From assembly GCA_934691625.1 (NCBI GenBank), contig CAKUTA010000002.1, forward strand, positions 186,001 to 250,000: 64,000 bases of DNA. Reading direction: 5' to 3'. A model generated the notes under the pieces. It was not told the DNA's origin, made no database searches, and worked only from the letters and a program-made list of their open reading frames with translations. Source of the DNA: an uncultured Bacteroidales bacterium. GTDB taxonomy: Bacteria > Bacteroidota > Bacteroidia > Bacteroidales > UBA932. Shown piece by piece: positions 8,506-17,307 of this stretch. Position numbers and translations under genes: made by a program. Position 1 is the stretch's first letter, and each line of letters opens with the position of its first letter.

Positions 8506-8522
8506 TTATCAGAATGCCGGGG

Positions 8523-8530
8523 CAAATGTA
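8523..8530 (-). promoter_or_regulatory. -7 element of the DUF4294 gene
   Basis: TACATTTG on the minus strand, an exact TAnnTTTG match, predicts a leader of about 12 bases before the start at 8505. Confidence 0.55.
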
Positions 8531-8690
8531 CATAAAATTTGCTTAAGGGTGCTGCGGCCGGAAAAGTTCTGTCACGCTTTGTCGAAAATGTATCTGTAAA
8601 ACTTTTATAGATGTCTGTAACTTTCTGAAAACATGAAAGATAGCATTGAAATTATTTTGTCGAAAAAGTATGAAAATATTCCTGAAAATG

Positions 8691-8720
8691 TTTGTTTTCC
8701 GAATATTTTTGTTAACTTTG
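8691..8720 (+). promoter_or_regulatory. Promoter of the rplP-rplQ ribosomal block
   Basis: TTTG at 8691-8694, 18 bases, TAACTTTG at 8713-8720: both elements match the Bacteroidota housekeeping promoter. The predicted leader is about 83 bases (8726-8808). The rest of the 303-base gap (8506-8808) shows nothing else convincing. Confidence 0.75.
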
Positions 8721-8808
8721 CATTCCCAAAATTGAGGAGAAGTTCGCCCAACCAGCTTATGCTCAAAGATTTAGGGAATTTGGGAAAATTTATTAAAGTA
8801 ATACAGCA

Positions 8809-9228
8809 ATGTTACAACCAAAGAAAACAAAGTTTAGAAGGGAACAGAAAAACCGCATGAAAGGAATGTCCCAGAGGGGCAGCCAGCTTGCGTTCGGTTC
8901 TTTCGGTCTTAAAACCCTTGAGAATTGTTGGCTTACATCGCAGCAGATTGAGGCTGCCCGTCAGGCAATCTCGCGTTATATGAACCGTGAGGGTCAGATC
9001 TGGATCAGGGTATTCCCTGCAAAGCCGTTCACCAAGAAGCCTCTCGATACCCGAATGGGTAAAGGTAAAGGTGATCCTCAGGGATTTGTCTGCCCTATCA
9101 CTCCTGGTAGAATTCTCTTCGAGGCAGAGGGCGTTTCACTTGAGATTGCTAAAGAGGCTATGCGCCTTGCAGCACATAAGCTTCCTATCGCAACGAAGTT
9201 TATCGTCCGTAGGGATTATGTAGAATAG
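8809..9228 (+). CDS. rplP: 50S ribosomal protein L16
   Basis: Late-assembly 23S rRNA-binding protein that organises the A-site tRNA region. 139 residues, beginning [19 protein letters not shown] and ending with the conserved [13 protein letters not shown]. In most relatives it follows rpsC inside the S10 operon; here it is the first gene after an oppositely oriented gene and has its own promoter, so the eight genes normally upstream (rpsJ, rplC, rplD, rplW, rplB, rpsS, rplV, rpsC) must be elsewhere or lost from the assembly. Confidence 0.98.
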   Translation: MLQPKKTKFRREQKNRMKGMSQRGSQLAFGSFGLKTLENCWLTSQQIEAARQAISRYMNREGQIWIRVFPAKPFTKKPLDTRMGKGKGDPQGFVCPITPGRILFEAEGVSLEIAKEAMRLAAHKLPIATKFIVRRDYVE

Positions 9229-9244
9229 TTTAATGGAGAAGAAA

Positions 9245-9442
9245 ATGAAAATATCTGAAATTCGCGAAATGTCCGTAGCAGACCTGCGTGACCGCATTGC
9301 AGTGGAGAAGGCAAATCTTGACACAATGAAGATAAATCATGCTATCTCTCCATTAGAGGATACATCCAAGTTTAAGAAAAGCAGAAAGGATATCGCACGT
9401 ATGCTGACTGTCCTGACTGAGAAAGAAAAAGAACAGAACTAA
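9245..9442 (+). CDS. rpmC: 50S ribosomal protein L29
   Basis: Small two-helix protein near the exit tunnel. 65 residues from the ATG at 9245 ([10 protein letters not shown]), which matches the family N-terminus; GGAGAAG lies just before it and itself contains the ATG at 9233, which would add only MEKK. The usual L29 core is recognisable in [20 protein letters not shown]. Confidence 0.93.
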   Translation: MKISEIREMSVADLRDRIAVEKANLDTMKINHAISPLEDTSKFKKSRKDIARMLTVLTEKEKEQN

Positions 9443-9453
9443 TTAGATGCCCT

Positions 9454-9708
9454 ATGGAAAGAAATCTTCGTAAGGAAAGAATAGGTGTTGTGGTCAGCAA
9501 CAAGATGGATAAGACAATCGTCGTAGCCGTCGAGACTAAGGGAAAACACCCTATGTATGGTAAGTTCATTAACAAGACCACTAAATTTGTCGCTCAGGAT
9601 GATAAGAACGAGTGCAGCGAGGGCGATACCGTGCGCATTATGGAAACCCGTCCATTGAGCAAGACCAAGAGGTGGAGATTAGTTGAAATTGTAGAAAAAG
9701 TCAAATAG
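9454..9708 (+). CDS. rpsQ: 30S ribosomal protein S17
   Basis: OB-fold protein that binds the 5' domain of 16S rRNA early in assembly. 84 residues, with the signature [11 protein letters not shown] and the [18 protein letters not shown] segment that defines the family. It follows rpmC by 11 bases and precedes rplN by 2, in the conserved order L16-L29-S17-L14. Confidence 0.98.
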   Translation: MERNLRKERIGVVVSNKMDKTIVVAVETKGKHPMYGKFINKTTKFVAQDDKNECSEGDTVRIMETRPLSKTKRWRLVEIVEKVK

Positions 9709-9710
9709 CG

Positions 9711-10076
9711 ATGATACAGCAGGAAACACGTTTACAGGTGGCAGACAACAGCGGCGCAAAAGAAGTGCTTTGCATCCGCGTTCTGGGTGGAACCCGTCAC
9801 CGTTATGCATCTGTCGGCGATAAGATCGTCGTTGCAGTCAAGAGTGCAATCTCAGGCGGAGACGCCAAAAAAGGTTCTGTATCCAAGGCTGTTGTGGTAC
9901 GTACCAAGAAAGAGATCCGCAGACCGGACGGGTCATATATCCGCTTTGATGACAATGCATGCGTTCTTCTGAACAATGCAGGAGAGCTCAGAGGCACACG
10001 TATCTTTGGCCCTGTAGCCAGAGAGCTTCGTGAAAATTATATGAAGATCGTTTCACTGGCACCGGAGGTCCTTTAA
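9711..10076 (+). CDS. rplN: 50S ribosomal protein L14
   Basis: Forms an intersubunit bridge with 16S rRNA and contacts L19. 121 residues opening [18 protein letters not shown], which is nearly invariant in bacteria, with [17 protein letters not shown] in the middle and the [13 protein letters not shown] tail. Near-zero spacing to rpsQ suggests translational coupling. Confidence 0.99.
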   Translation: MIQQETRLQVADNSGAKEVLCIRVLGGTRHRYASVGDKIVVAVKSAISGGDAKKGSVSKAVVVRTKKEIRRPDGSYIRFDDNACVLLNNAGELRGTRIFGPVARELRENYMKIVSLAPEVL

Positions 10077-10089
10077 TATTCAAGTCATT

Positions 10090-10419
10090 ATGAAAAAATT
10101 TCACGTAAAGAAAGGCGATACCGTATTTGTGAATGCCGGTAATGATAAGGGCAAGACAGGAAAAGTCCTTGAAGTGATTACAGATAAGGACCGTGTCGTT
10201 GTCGAGGGTATCAATATGGTCAGCAGACATACCAAACCTAATGCAAAGGCTCCTCAGGGTGGTATTATCAAGAAAGAGGCCGGTATCCATATTTCCAATG
10301 TTCAGCTTCTTGATCCTAAGAGCACAGCATCCAAGCCGATTCCTACAAGAATAGGCCACAAGATGGTTGACGGCAAGAAGGTGCGTTATTCTAAAAAATC
10401 TGGAGAGGAGATTAAATAA
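10090..10419 (+). CDS. rplX: 50S ribosomal protein L24
   Basis: One of the two assembly-initiating 50S proteins; binds the 5' end of 23S rRNA. The KOW motif is clear at residues 4-30 ([19 protein letters not shown]). It is 109 residues and ends in a lysine-rich tail. Two bases separate it from rplE. Confidence 0.98.
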   Translation: MKKFHVKKGDTVFVNAGNDKGKTGKVLEVITDKDRVVVEGINMVSRHTKPNAKAPQGGIIKKEAGIHISNVQLLDPKSTASKPIPTRIGHKMVDGKKVRYSKKSGEEIK

Positions 10420-10421
10420 TT

Positions 10422-11036
10422 ATGGCAAAGAAATCTACTAAAAACGAAGCTGCAGAGCAGGTAGTTCCTGCTGGATATGTACCGGCTCTCAAGACCGTAT
10501 ACAAGGAGCAGATAATCCCTGCCCTTATGAAGCAGTTCTCTTATACCACAGTTATGCAGGTTCCTAGGCTCGTGAAGATTACCATCAACGAAGGTATCGG
10601 CGAGGCTTCACAGAACCAGTCACATGACAAGAAGCTTGTAGAAGAGGCCGCAGCTGAGCTTTCAGCAATCGTAGGACAGAAGGCTGTCCTCACCGCTTCA
10701 AAGAAGGATATTTCCAACTTCCATCTCCGTAAGGGACAGCCTATCGGTGTGAAGGTTACTCTTCGTGCTACCAAGATGTACGAGTTCCTCGAAAGACTTA
10801 TCCGTGTATCTCTCCCTCGTATCCGTGACTTCAACGGTATCCCTGAGAAGCTTGACGGCAGCGGAAACTACACTCTCGGCCTTAAGGAGCAGATCATCTT
10901 CCCTGAAATCGATATGGACAAGAACCCTCGCGTTCACGGAATGGAGATCACTTTCGTTACCACAGCCAAGTCTGACGAAGAGGCTTATGCTCTTCTGAAA
11001 GAGTTCGGACTGCCATTCAAGAAACATAACAACTAA
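10422..11036 (+). CDS. rplE: 50S ribosomal protein L5
   Basis: Binds 5S rRNA and P-site tRNA in the central protuberance. The core from about residue 22 ([20 protein letters not shown]) carries [15 protein letters not shown] and the [14 protein letters not shown] loop. At 204 residues it exceeds the usual 180 or so because of an N-terminal extension of about 20 residues rich in Lys, Ala and Glu. The ATG at 10422 is the only start compatible with the 2-base gap to rplX, so the extension is probably real. Confidence 0.98.
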   Translation: MAKKSTKNEAAEQVVPAGYVPALKTVYKEQIIPALMKQFSYTTVMQVPRLVKITINEGIGEASQNQSHDKKLVEEAAAELSAIVGQKAVLTASKKDISNFHLRKGQPIGVKVTLRATKMYEFLERLIRVSLPRIRDFNGIPEKLDGSGNYTLGLKEQIIFPEIDMDKNPRVHGMEITFVTTAKSDEEAYALLKEFGLPFKKHNN

Positions 11037-11047
11037 AAGAGTATACA

Positions 11048-11317
11048 ATGGCAAAAGAATCAATGAAAGCCCGCGAAGTAAAACGCGCGAAATTAGTTGC
11101 AAAGTACGCCGAGAAGCGTAAGGCTCTTAAAGAGGCAGGCGACTGGGCAGCTCTTGACAAGCTCCCTAAGAACTCCTCAGCAGTACGTCTTCACAACCGT
11201 TGCTCTCTTACCGGACGTCCAAAAGGATATATGCGTGCCTTCGGCCTCAGCAGAATCCAGTTCCGTGAGATGGCCAGCAACGGACTTATCCCAGGCGTAA
11301 AGAAAGCAAGCTGGTAG
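11048..11317 (+). CDS. rpsN: 30S ribosomal protein S14, zinc-independent form
   Basis: Binds the 3' head domain of 16S rRNA. 89 residues with the long spacer and [16 protein letters not shown] motif. The two CxxC pairs of the zinc-ribbon form are absent (one Cys only), so this is the C-minus type and should not need zinc. The 101-base gap after it is the longest inside the block and contains a hairpin. Confidence 0.97.
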   Translation: MAKESMKAREVKRAKLVAKYAEKRKALKEAGDWAALDKLPKNSSAVRLHNRCSLTGRPKGYMRAFGLSRIQFREMASNGLIPGVKKASW

Positions 11318-11375
11318 AGAAGCTTTATAGCATACAATATTAATTATATTAATTATTATTAACAATCGGATATCG

Positions 11376-11396
11376 GGCGTTTGCCTGGCAGACGCC
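11376..11396 (+). promoter_or_regulatory. Hairpin in the rpsN-rpsH gap
   Basis: GGCGTTTG and CAGACGCC enclose the loop CCTGG (8 bp including one G-U). It lies 22 bases before the rpsH start, after an AT-rich stretch, and is not followed by a T-run, so it looks like an RNA regulatory or processing structure rather than a terminator. A link to S8 autoregulation is speculative. Confidence 0.4.
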
Positions 11397-11418
11397 GGTT
11401 CGCAAAAAGACAAAAGAA

Positions 11419-11814
11419 ATGACTGATCCAATTGCAGATTTCCTCACACGCATCCGTAATGCATACCGTGCAGGAAACAGGGTCGTAGAGATTCCTTCCT
11501 CTAAGATGAAGGTGGCTATGACCAAGATCCTTTGTGAAAAAGGTTACATCCTCAGCTACAAGGTTGTAGAGGGAACTCCTTTCAACACAATCAAAATCGC
11601 TCTCAAGTACCATCCTCAGACCAAGCAGGCTGCTATCAAGAAGATTGAGCGCATCTCCACTCCAGGTCTCAGAAAGTACACTGATGTCAAGGAAATGCCT
11701 AGAGTTCTGAACGGACTCGGAATCGCTATCATCTCGACTTCCAAGGGCGTCATCACTGACAAGGAGGCAAGAGACCTCAATGTCGGCGGTGAAATCGTAT
11801 GCTATGTATATTAA
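11419..11814 (+). CDS. rpsH: 30S ribosomal protein S8
   Basis: Primary binder of the 16S central domain; in E. coli also the translational repressor of the spc operon. 131 residues, opening MTDPIADFLTRIRNA and ending in the family signature SKGVITDKEARDLNVGGE. Its leader contains a GC-rich hairpin at 11376-11396 that could bear on expression. Confidence 0.98.
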   Translation: MTDPIADFLTRIRNAYRAGNRVVEIPSSKMKVAMTKILCEKGYILSYKVVEGTPFNTIKIALKYHPQTKQAAIKKIERISTPGLRKYTDVKEMPRVLNGLGIAIISTSKGVITDKEARDLNVGGEIVCYVY

Positions 11815-11832
11815 TTTTTAAAGAAACTGATA

Positions 11833-12393
11833 ATGTCAAGAATTGGTAAATTACCTGTAAGCCTTCCGGACAAGGTGAGCGTAGAGCTCCTGCCTGGCAA
11901 CGTTGTGAAGGTTAAAGGACCTCTCGGCGAGCTTTCTCAGAAAGTGGATCCGGATATTACCGTAACCGTAGAGGGAAAAGAAGTTAAGTTCACCCGTCCT
12001 ACCGATCTTCCTAGACACCGTTCAATGCATGGTCTCTACCGTGCACTTGTGCACAACATGGTTGTAGGTGTTTCTACAGGATTTGAGATCAAGCAGGAAT
12101 TTGTCGGTGTCGGCTACCGTGTAGATGTAAAAGGTCAGCTTCTGACTTTCGCTCTTGGTTATTCACATGATATCCAGCTGCTTCTTCCTGCTGAAATCAA
12201 GGCAGAGGCCGCTGCTGTAAAGAAAGGTGAGAATCCTGTACTTATCCTCAGGTCTGCTGACAAGCAGCTCCTCGGACAGGTCGCAGCCAAGATCCGTTCA
12301 CTCCGCAAGCCTGAACCATATAAGGGCAAGGGTATCAAGTTCGTTGGCGAGCAGCTTCGTCGTAAGGCAGGTAAGACTGCAGCCGCTAAATAA
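11833..12393 (+). CDS. rplF: 50S ribosomal protein L6
   Basis: Two tandem alpha/beta domains that bind 23S rRNA near the factor-binding site. Opens MSRIGKLPVSLPDKV; the signature PEPYKGKGIKF lies near the C-terminus, followed by a short Ala/Lys tail. 186 residues, normal. Confidence 0.98.
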   Translation: MSRIGKLPVSLPDKVSVELLPGNVVKVKGPLGELSQKVDPDITVTVEGKEVKFTRPTDLPRHRSMHGLYRALVHNMVVGVSTGFEIKQEFVGVGYRVDVKGQLLTFALGYSHDIQLLLPAEIKAEAAAVKKGENPVLILRSADKQLLGQVAAKIRSLRKPEPYKGKGIKFVGEQLRRKAGKTAAAK

Positions 12394-12408
12394 TAGGAGG
12401 AATGAATT

Positions 12409-12771
12409 ATGGCATTGAGTAAAATAGAAAGAAGAAGACGTATTCACTACCGTATTCGCAAGCACGTCAATGGAACAGCTGAAAGGCCTAGGCTTGTTGT
12501 CTTCAGAAGCAACAGGCAGATTTACGTGCAGGTGATTAATGATGAGACCGCAACAACTCTCGTTGCAGCTGCTTCAAACGACAAGGTTCTTGCAGCAGAG
12601 TGCAAAGGCAAGAGCGGAAAAGAGGCTGCCGCAATCGTAGGTAAGGCTATTGCAGCACGCGCCATCGAGAAAGGTATCAATGAGGTCGCTTTCGATCGTG
12701 GAGGTTATCTCTATCATGGTAGAGTTCAAAGTTTGGCTGACGCTGCCCGTGAAGGCGGTCTTAAATTCTAA
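12409..12771 (+). CDS. rplR: 50S ribosomal protein L18
   Basis: 5S rRNA-binding protein of the central protuberance, acting with L5 and L25. 120 residues with [18 protein letters not shown] and the ending [25 protein letters not shown] lies about ten bases before the ATG, one of the few clear Shine-Dalgarno sequences in this block. Confidence 0.98.
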   Translation: MALSKIERRRRIHYRIRKHVNGTAERPRLVVFRSNRQIYVQVINDETATTLVAAASNDKVLAAECKGKSGKEAAAIVGKAIAARAIEKGINEVAFDRGGYLYHGRVQSLADAAREGGLKF

Positions 12772-12779
12772 TCGGAATT

Positions 12780-13298
12780 ATGGCAAATACAAATGTTAAA
12801 AGAGTAAAGACATCTGATCTTGAACTTAAAGACAGACTTGTCTCCATTCAGAGGGTAACCAAAGTCACCAAGGGTGGCCGTCACTTCCGTTTCGCAGCTA
12901 TCGTAGTTGTCGGAGACGAGAACGGTGTTGTAGGTTATGGCCTTGGTAAGGCGAACGAAGTAACTGCGGCTATCCAGAAAGGTGTTGAGGATGCCAAGAA
13001 GAATCTTGTCAAGATTCCGATAATCAACACTACTATTCCTCACGAGCAGGTTGCCAAGTTCGGCGGTGCAGAAGTATTCATGAAGCCAGCCGCTCCTGGT
13101 ACCGGTGTGAAGGCCGGCGGTGCCATGCGTGCCGTATTCGAGTCAGCAGGCGTTCAGAATGTCCTTGCAAAGTCTAAGGGCTCATCAAACCCTCACAACC
13201 TTGTAAAGGCTACTGTAGCAGCTCTTACTGAACTTAGAGATGCTTATACTGTTGCAGGTCTTCGCGGCGTGCCTATGAGTAAAGTGTTTAACGGTTAG
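12780..13298 (+). CDS. rpsE: 30S ribosomal protein S5
   Basis: Decoding-fidelity protein at the mRNA entrance, next to S4. The N-terminal double-stranded-RNA-binding-like domain includes [19 protein letters not shown] and the C-terminal domain ends with [14 protein letters not shown]. 172 residues; 8 bases after rplR. Confidence 0.98.
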   Translation: MANTNVKRVKTSDLELKDRLVSIQRVTKVTKGGRHFRFAAIVVVGDENGVVGYGLGKANEVTAAIQKGVEDAKKNLVKIPIINTTIPHEQVAKFGGAEVFMKPAAPGTGVKAGGAMRAVFESAGVQNVLAKSKGSSNPHNLVKATVAALTELRDAYTVAGLRGVPMSKVFNG

Positions 13299-13315
13299 TT
13301 ATAGGAGAAAGCGAA

Positions 13316-13495
13316 ATGGCTAAATATAGAATTACTCAGGTAGTCAGCAAGAACGGCGAGAGCAAGAGACAGAAGGCTAATCTTCAGTGCCTCGGTATCC
13401 GTAGAATGCATCAGACTGTAGAGGTGGAGAAGAACCCTGTAACGACAGGTATGCTTACAAAGGTCCGTCACCTCGTAACTGTAGAAGAAATCTAA
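13316..13495 (+). CDS. rpmD: 50S ribosomal protein L30
   Basis: A 59-residue protein read directly from the sequence: it starts MAKYRITQVVSKNG, contains NLQCLGIRRMHQTVEVE, and ends in KVRHLVTVEEI. This matches bacterial L30 in length and in the LGLR(K)-type core, and it sits in the expected place between S5 and L15. AGGAGAAAGCGAA precedes the ATG. It is easily missed by length filters. Confidence 0.96.
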   Translation: MAKYRITQVVSKNGESKRQKANLQCLGIRRMHQTVEVEKNPVTTGMLTKVRHLVTVEEI

Positions 13496-13510
13496 TTCGG
13501 AGGAACTAAG

Positions 13511-13963
13511 ATGAATTTGCATAATTTGAAACCTGCAAAAGGTTCAACACACAATTCCAAGAGAGTAGGCCGCGGACAGGGTTCCGGTAAAGGTGGCACT
13601 GCTACACGTGGTACTAAAGGAGCTCAGGCTCGTGCAGGATATGAGCACAAGGTCGGCTTCGAGGGTGGTCAGATGCCTATCCAGAGAAGACTTCCTAAGT
13701 TCGGCTTCAACAATCCTACTCGAGTAGAGTACGTTGCTATCAATCTTTCTGCTCTTCAGGCGCTTTCAGAGAAGCTCGGCACTTCAGTCATTACTCTGGA
13801 TACCCTTAGGGAGGCAGGTGCTGTCAAGGCCAATGAACTTGTAAAGGTTCTCGGCAACGGCGAGCTTACCGCTAAACTTGAGGTTACTGCTGATGCATTC
13901 TCAAAGTCTGCAGTTGAGAAGATCGAGGCTGCCGGTGGAAAAGCTACTAAGATCGAGAAATAA
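13511..13963 (+). CDS. rplO: 50S ribosomal protein L15
   Basis: Late-assembly 23S-binding protein. 150 residues with the glycine-rich, basic N-terminal extension (RVGRGQGSGKGGTATRGTKG) that threads into the subunit and the FEGGQMPIQRRLPKFGF motif. Its stop codon overlaps the secY start (TAATG), implying coupled translation. Confidence 0.98.
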   Translation: MNLHNLKPAKGSTHNSKRVGRGQGSGKGGTATRGTKGAQARAGYEHKVGFEGGQMPIQRRLPKFGFNNPTRVEYVAINLSALQALSEKLGTSVITLDTLREAGAVKANELVKVLGNGELTAKLEVTADAFSKSAVEKIEAAGGKATKIEK

Positions 13964-15300
13964 TGAAGAAATTTATTGAGACATTCAAGAACATCTTCAA
14001 GATAGAGGAGTTACGCAAGAGAATCGTTTATACGCTTCTCTTGGTACTCGTTTATCGTCTGGGATGTTTTGTTGTGATCCCGGGTATTGACGCCTCCGGT
14101 CTTGCAACGCTTCAGAACAACACCCAGGAAGGCCTTGTAGGGCTTCTTAACATGTTCTCCGGCGGTGCGTTCGGAAACGCCTCTATCTTCGCTCTCGGTG
14201 TGATGCCATATATCTCGGCATCCATCGTGATCCAGCTCCTCGGCATGTTCGTCCCATACTTCAAGAAATTGCAGATGGAAGGCGAGAGCGGCCGCAGGAA
14301 GATGAATCAGATCACCAGATATCTGACTGTCCTGATTCTTGCTATCCAGTGCCCTGCATATCTGGCTGCTATCCACAACCAGATTCCTGGCGAGGCATTC
14401 GTCGCTGTGACTCAGCTCGGATGGAGTAACTTCACATTCAACTTTGTCTCTACAGTGATTCTCCTTGCAGGCTCAATGTTCGTCATGTGGCTCGGCGAGC
14501 GCATTACTGACCGCGGTATCGGAAACGGTATCTCCCTTATCATCATGATCGGTATTGTTGCACGTCTTCCGTATGCGCTTACTGCAGAAATCGGTGAAAA
14601 GCTCACAACCACCAACGGCGGTGTGCTTCTCCTGATTGTGGAGCTTATAGTATTGTTCTTCGTGTTCGTTGCTGCAATCGCACTTGTTCAGGCTGTCAGG
14701 AGAATTCCGATCCAGTATGCAAAGCGCGTCGTAGGCAACAAGCAGTATGGCGGAGTCCGCAACTATCTTCCTTTGAAGATCAATGCGGCAGGCGTTATGC
14801 CTATTATCTTCGCACAGGCCCTCATGCTGTTCCCTCTTCTGTTCTCACAGTGGGATGCTACCAGGGGACTTGCTGCAACACTCAGTAACTATACTGGTTT
14901 CTGGTATAATTTTATTTTCGGACTTCTCGTCGTTATCTTCACATATTTCTACACTGCGGTCACTGTTCAGCCGAACATGATGGCAGAGCAGATGAAGCAG
15001 AACGGCGGATTCATACCTGGTGTGAAGCCTGGCAAGAAGACCATGGAATACATCGACGACATCATGTCGAAGGTTACGCTCCCTGGCTCTATCTTCCTCG
15101 CTATCATTGCAATTATGCCGGCATTTGCGATGCTTGCAGGTGTCAATAACCAGTTCGCAAGTTTCTACGGTGGTACTTCACTTCTGATTCTTGTGGGTGT
15201 GGTTCTCGATACCCTTCAGCAGATAGAAGGTTATCTGCTCATGCGTCACTATGACGGATTGATGAAGACAGGTCGTCTGAGTGGACGTTCTGGAATGTAA
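13963..15300 (+). CDS. secY: Preprotein translocase subunit SecY
   Basis: Channel-forming subunit of SecYEG, through which exported and membrane proteins pass the inner membrane. 445 residues with ten TM helices. Recognisable parts are the plug-region start RLGCFVVIPGIDAS, LGVMPYISASIVIQLL in TM2, GERITDRGIGNGISLII, and the cytosolic loop QYAKRVVGNKQYGG used for SecA/ribosome contact. Translation overlaps rplO. Confidence 0.98.
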   Translation: MKKFIETFKNIFKIEELRKRIVYTLLLVLVYRLGCFVVIPGIDASGLATLQNNTQEGLVGLLNMFSGGAFGNASIFALGVMPYISASIVIQLLGMFVPYFKKLQMEGESGRRKMNQITRYLTVLILAIQCPAYLAAIHNQIPGEAFVAVTQLGWSNFTFNFVSTVILLAGSMFVMWLGERITDRGIGNGISLIIMIGIVARLPYALTAEIGEKLTTTNGGVLLLIVELIVLFFVFVAAIALVQAVRRIPIQYAKRVVGNKQYGGVRNYLPLKINAAGVMPIIFAQALMLFPLLFSQWDATRGLAATLSNYTGFWYNFIFGLLVVIFTYFYTAVTVQPNMMAEQMKQNGGFIPGVKPGKKTMEYIDDIMSKVTLPGSIFLAIIAIMPAFAMLAGVNNQFASFYGGTSLLILVGVVLDTLQQIEGYLLMRHYDGLMKTGRLSGRSGM

Positions 15301-15324
15301 TTCCTGGTAAAGACAAGTATAAAG

Positions 15325-16104
15325 ATGTTAAAGCCAAAAACAGAAGAAGAAATTGAATTGCTCCGCGAAAACGGAATACTGGTGTCCAGAACGCTTGCGG
15401 AAGTCGGTAAAGCGGTGGCCCCTGGTGTGACAACTGCCGAGTTGAATAGGGTCGCAGAGACTTTCATCCGTGACAATGGTGCAATCCCAAGCTTCCTTGG
15501 TTTTGAAGGTTTCCCAGCTGCAATCTGTGCCTCTGTGAACGATGTGGTGGTCCACGGTTTCCCGTCAGACTACGTCCTTAAGGAAGGCGACATCGTCTCA
15601 TGCGACATAGGAACTTTGTACAAAGGATATAACGGTGACTCCTGCTACACTTTCCCGGTAGGGGAAGTGGATGCGGAGACCCGTAAGCTCCTTGATGTTA
15701 CGAAAGCTTCCCTGTTCAAGGGCATTGAGCAGGCAATTGATGGAAACCGTACAGGCGACATCGGATACGCGGTGCAGTCGTATGCTGAATCTTTCGGGTT
15801 CTCTGTTGTCAGGGAGCTTGAGGGACATGGCATCGGCAAGGAAATGCATGAGGCCCCAGGCATTCCGAATTATGGAAGGCGCGGGCATGGTGCAAGACTG
15901 ACCGATGGCATGACAATATGTATAGAGCCGATGATCAATGCGGGCAGAAAGGATGTGTATCTGGCTAGAAACGGTTGGGCGGTACACACAGCTGACCACA
16001 AGAATGCGGCGCACTATGAGCTTACGGTTGTTATCCGGAAAGGCAAGGCTGAACTTCTTTCTACCTTCGACTTTATCGAGAAAGACGGAAACATTAAATT
16101 TTAA
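15325..16104 (+). CDS. map: Methionine aminopeptidase, type I
   Basis: Removes the initiator methionine from nascent proteins. 259 residues of the pita-bread fold with the five metal ligands in context: DIGTLYKGYNGDSCYTF (two Asp), GHGIGKEMHE (His), CIEPMIN (Glu) and HYELTVVI (Glu). The substrate-side His is in VNDVVVHGFP. Placement between secY and infA is conserved in many bacteria. Confidence 0.96.
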   Translation: MLKPKTEEEIELLRENGILVSRTLAEVGKAVAPGVTTAELNRVAETFIRDNGAIPSFLGFEGFPAAICASVNDVVVHGFPSDYVLKEGDIVSCDIGTLYKGYNGDSCYTFPVGEVDAETRKLLDVTKASLFKGIEQAIDGNRTGDIGYAVQSYAESFGFSVVRELEGHGIGKEMHEAPGIPNYGRRGHGARLTDGMTICIEPMINAGRKDVYLARNGWAVHTADHKNAAHYELTVVIRKGKAELLSTFDFIEKDGNIKF

Positions 16105-16117
16105 AGTGGTATTTTAA

Positions 16118-16336
16118 ATGTCTAAGCAAACAGCAATTGAGCAGGACGGGACGATAGTCGAGACTCTCCCTAACGCTATGTTTAAAGTAGAGCTGGAGAA
16201 CGGTCACGTCATTCTTGCGCATATTTCGGGCAAGATGAGGCAGAACTTCATCCACATCCTACTCGGTGACAAGGTTAGAGTTGAAATGTCGCCTTATGAT
16301 TTAACAAAAGGAAGAATATCCTTCAGATACAAATAA
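16118..16336 (+). CDS. infA: Translation initiation factor IF-1
   Basis: 72-residue S1-type OB-fold protein that occupies the 30S A site during initiation. Matches the family throughout: [35 protein letters not shown] and the [15 protein letters not shown] end. Only 13 bases separate it from map and 13 from rpmJ. Confidence 0.98.
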   Translation: MSKQTAIEQDGTIVETLPNAMFKVELENGHVILAHISGKMRQNFIHILLGDKVRVEMSPYDLTKGRISFRYK

Positions 16337-16349
16337 AAATTTTCGCGAT

Positions 16350-16466
16350 ATGAAAGTAAAAACATCCATCAAAAAGCGCAGCGAGGATTGCAAAATCGTG
16401 AGGCGTAAAGGTCGTCTTTACGTGATCTGCAAGAAGAACCCTAAGTTCAAGATGCGCCAAGGATAA
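16350..16466 (+). CDS. rpmJ: 50S ribosomal protein L36, zinc ligands partly lost
   Basis: 38 residues read directly: [20 protein letters not shown] then [18 protein letters not shown]. Length and the [13 protein letters not shown] core identify L36. The zinc-binding form has Cys11, Cys14, Cys27 and His33; here Cys14 and Cys27 remain but positions 11 and 33 are Ser and Phe, so zinc binding is probably lost, as in other Bacteroidota. S14 in the same operon is also the zinc-free form. Confidence 0.95.
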   Translation: MKVKTSIKKRSEDCKIVRRKGRLYVICKKNPKFKMRQG

Positions 16467-16500
16467 TATTCAGTTGTGTAACTAATAAAGTAAAGATATT

Positions 16501-16878
16501 ATGGCAAGAATAGCCGGTGTTGATTTACCAAACAACAAAAGGGGAGAGATAGGCCTTACCTACATCTTCGGTATCGGTCGCTCTTCTGCAAGAAAAATCC
16601 TTGAGGAGTGCGGAATCGATTTTGACACTAAGGTCAGCGAGTGGAACGATGACCAGATCGCAAAGATCAGAAGTCTCATCGCCAATGAGTACAAAATCGA
16701 AGGTGAGCTCCGTTCTACTGTCCAGATGAACATCAAACGTCTTATGGACATCGGTTGCTACAGGGGAATCCGTCATCGTCTCGGACTTCCTGTTCGTGGC
16801 CAGAGCACCAAGAACAATGCCCGTACAAGAAAGGGTAAGAAGAAGACTGTTGCAAACAAGAAGAAAGCAACCAAATAA
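16501..16878 (+). CDS. rpsM: 30S ribosomal protein S13
   Basis: Head protein contacting P-site tRNA and forming intersubunit bridges with L5. 125 residues: [19 protein letters not shown], a helix-turn-helix-like domain with [14 protein letters not shown], and a basic tail beginning [13 protein letters not shown]. Confidence 0.98.
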   Translation: MARIAGVDLPNNKRGEIGLTYIFGIGRSSARKILEECGIDFDTKVSEWNDDQIAKIRSLIANEYKIEGELRSTVQMNIKRLMDIGCYRGIRHRLGLPVRGQSTKNNARTRKGKKKTVANKKKATK

Positions 16879-16891
16879 ATCTTGATGAATT

Positions 16892-17281
16892 ATGGCAAAG
16901 AAGACAACAACAGCAAAAAAGAGAGTAGTAAAAGTTGAAGCTACTGGTGAAGCTCATATTTCATCAACCTTCAATAACGTGATCATCGCTCTCACAAACA
17001 ATGTTGGCCAGGTTATCAGCTGGTCTTCAGCTGGTAAGAGCGGCTTCAGAGGCTCCAAGAAGAACACTCCGTATGCAGCTCAGGTTGCAGCCGAGGATGC
17101 AGCAAAGACTGCGTTCGATGCAGGCCTCCGCAAAGTTAAGGTCTATGTAAAGGGTCCTGGTGCAGGACGTGAGTCTGCTATCAGAACAATCAACCAGGCA
17201 GGTATCGAGGTCACCGAGATCATCGACGTCACCCCAATGCCTCACAATGGTTGCAGACCTAAAGGCCGTCGTAAAGTTTAA
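16892..17281 (+). CDS. rpsK: 30S ribosomal protein S11
   Basis: Platform protein near the mRNA exit and E site. 129 residues with [33 protein letters not shown] and the strongly conserved C-terminus [13 protein letters not shown]. Order S13-S11-S4-RpoA-L17 is the standard alpha operon. Confidence 0.98.
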   Translation: MAKKTTTAKKRVVKVEATGEAHISSTFNNVIIALTNNVGQVISWSSAGKSGFRGSKKNTPYAAQVAAEDAAKTAFDAGLRKVKVYVKGPGAGRESAIRTINQAGIEVTEIIDVTPMPHNGCRPKGRRKV

Positions 17282-17307
17282 TTTTACAGTTTTAATGATT
17301 AATTACT

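Noticed and set aside
8633..8860. Open frame on + overlapping the rplP start
   Set aside because: It covers the rplP promoter and leader and runs out of frame into rplP; composition is AT-driven and no family is seen.
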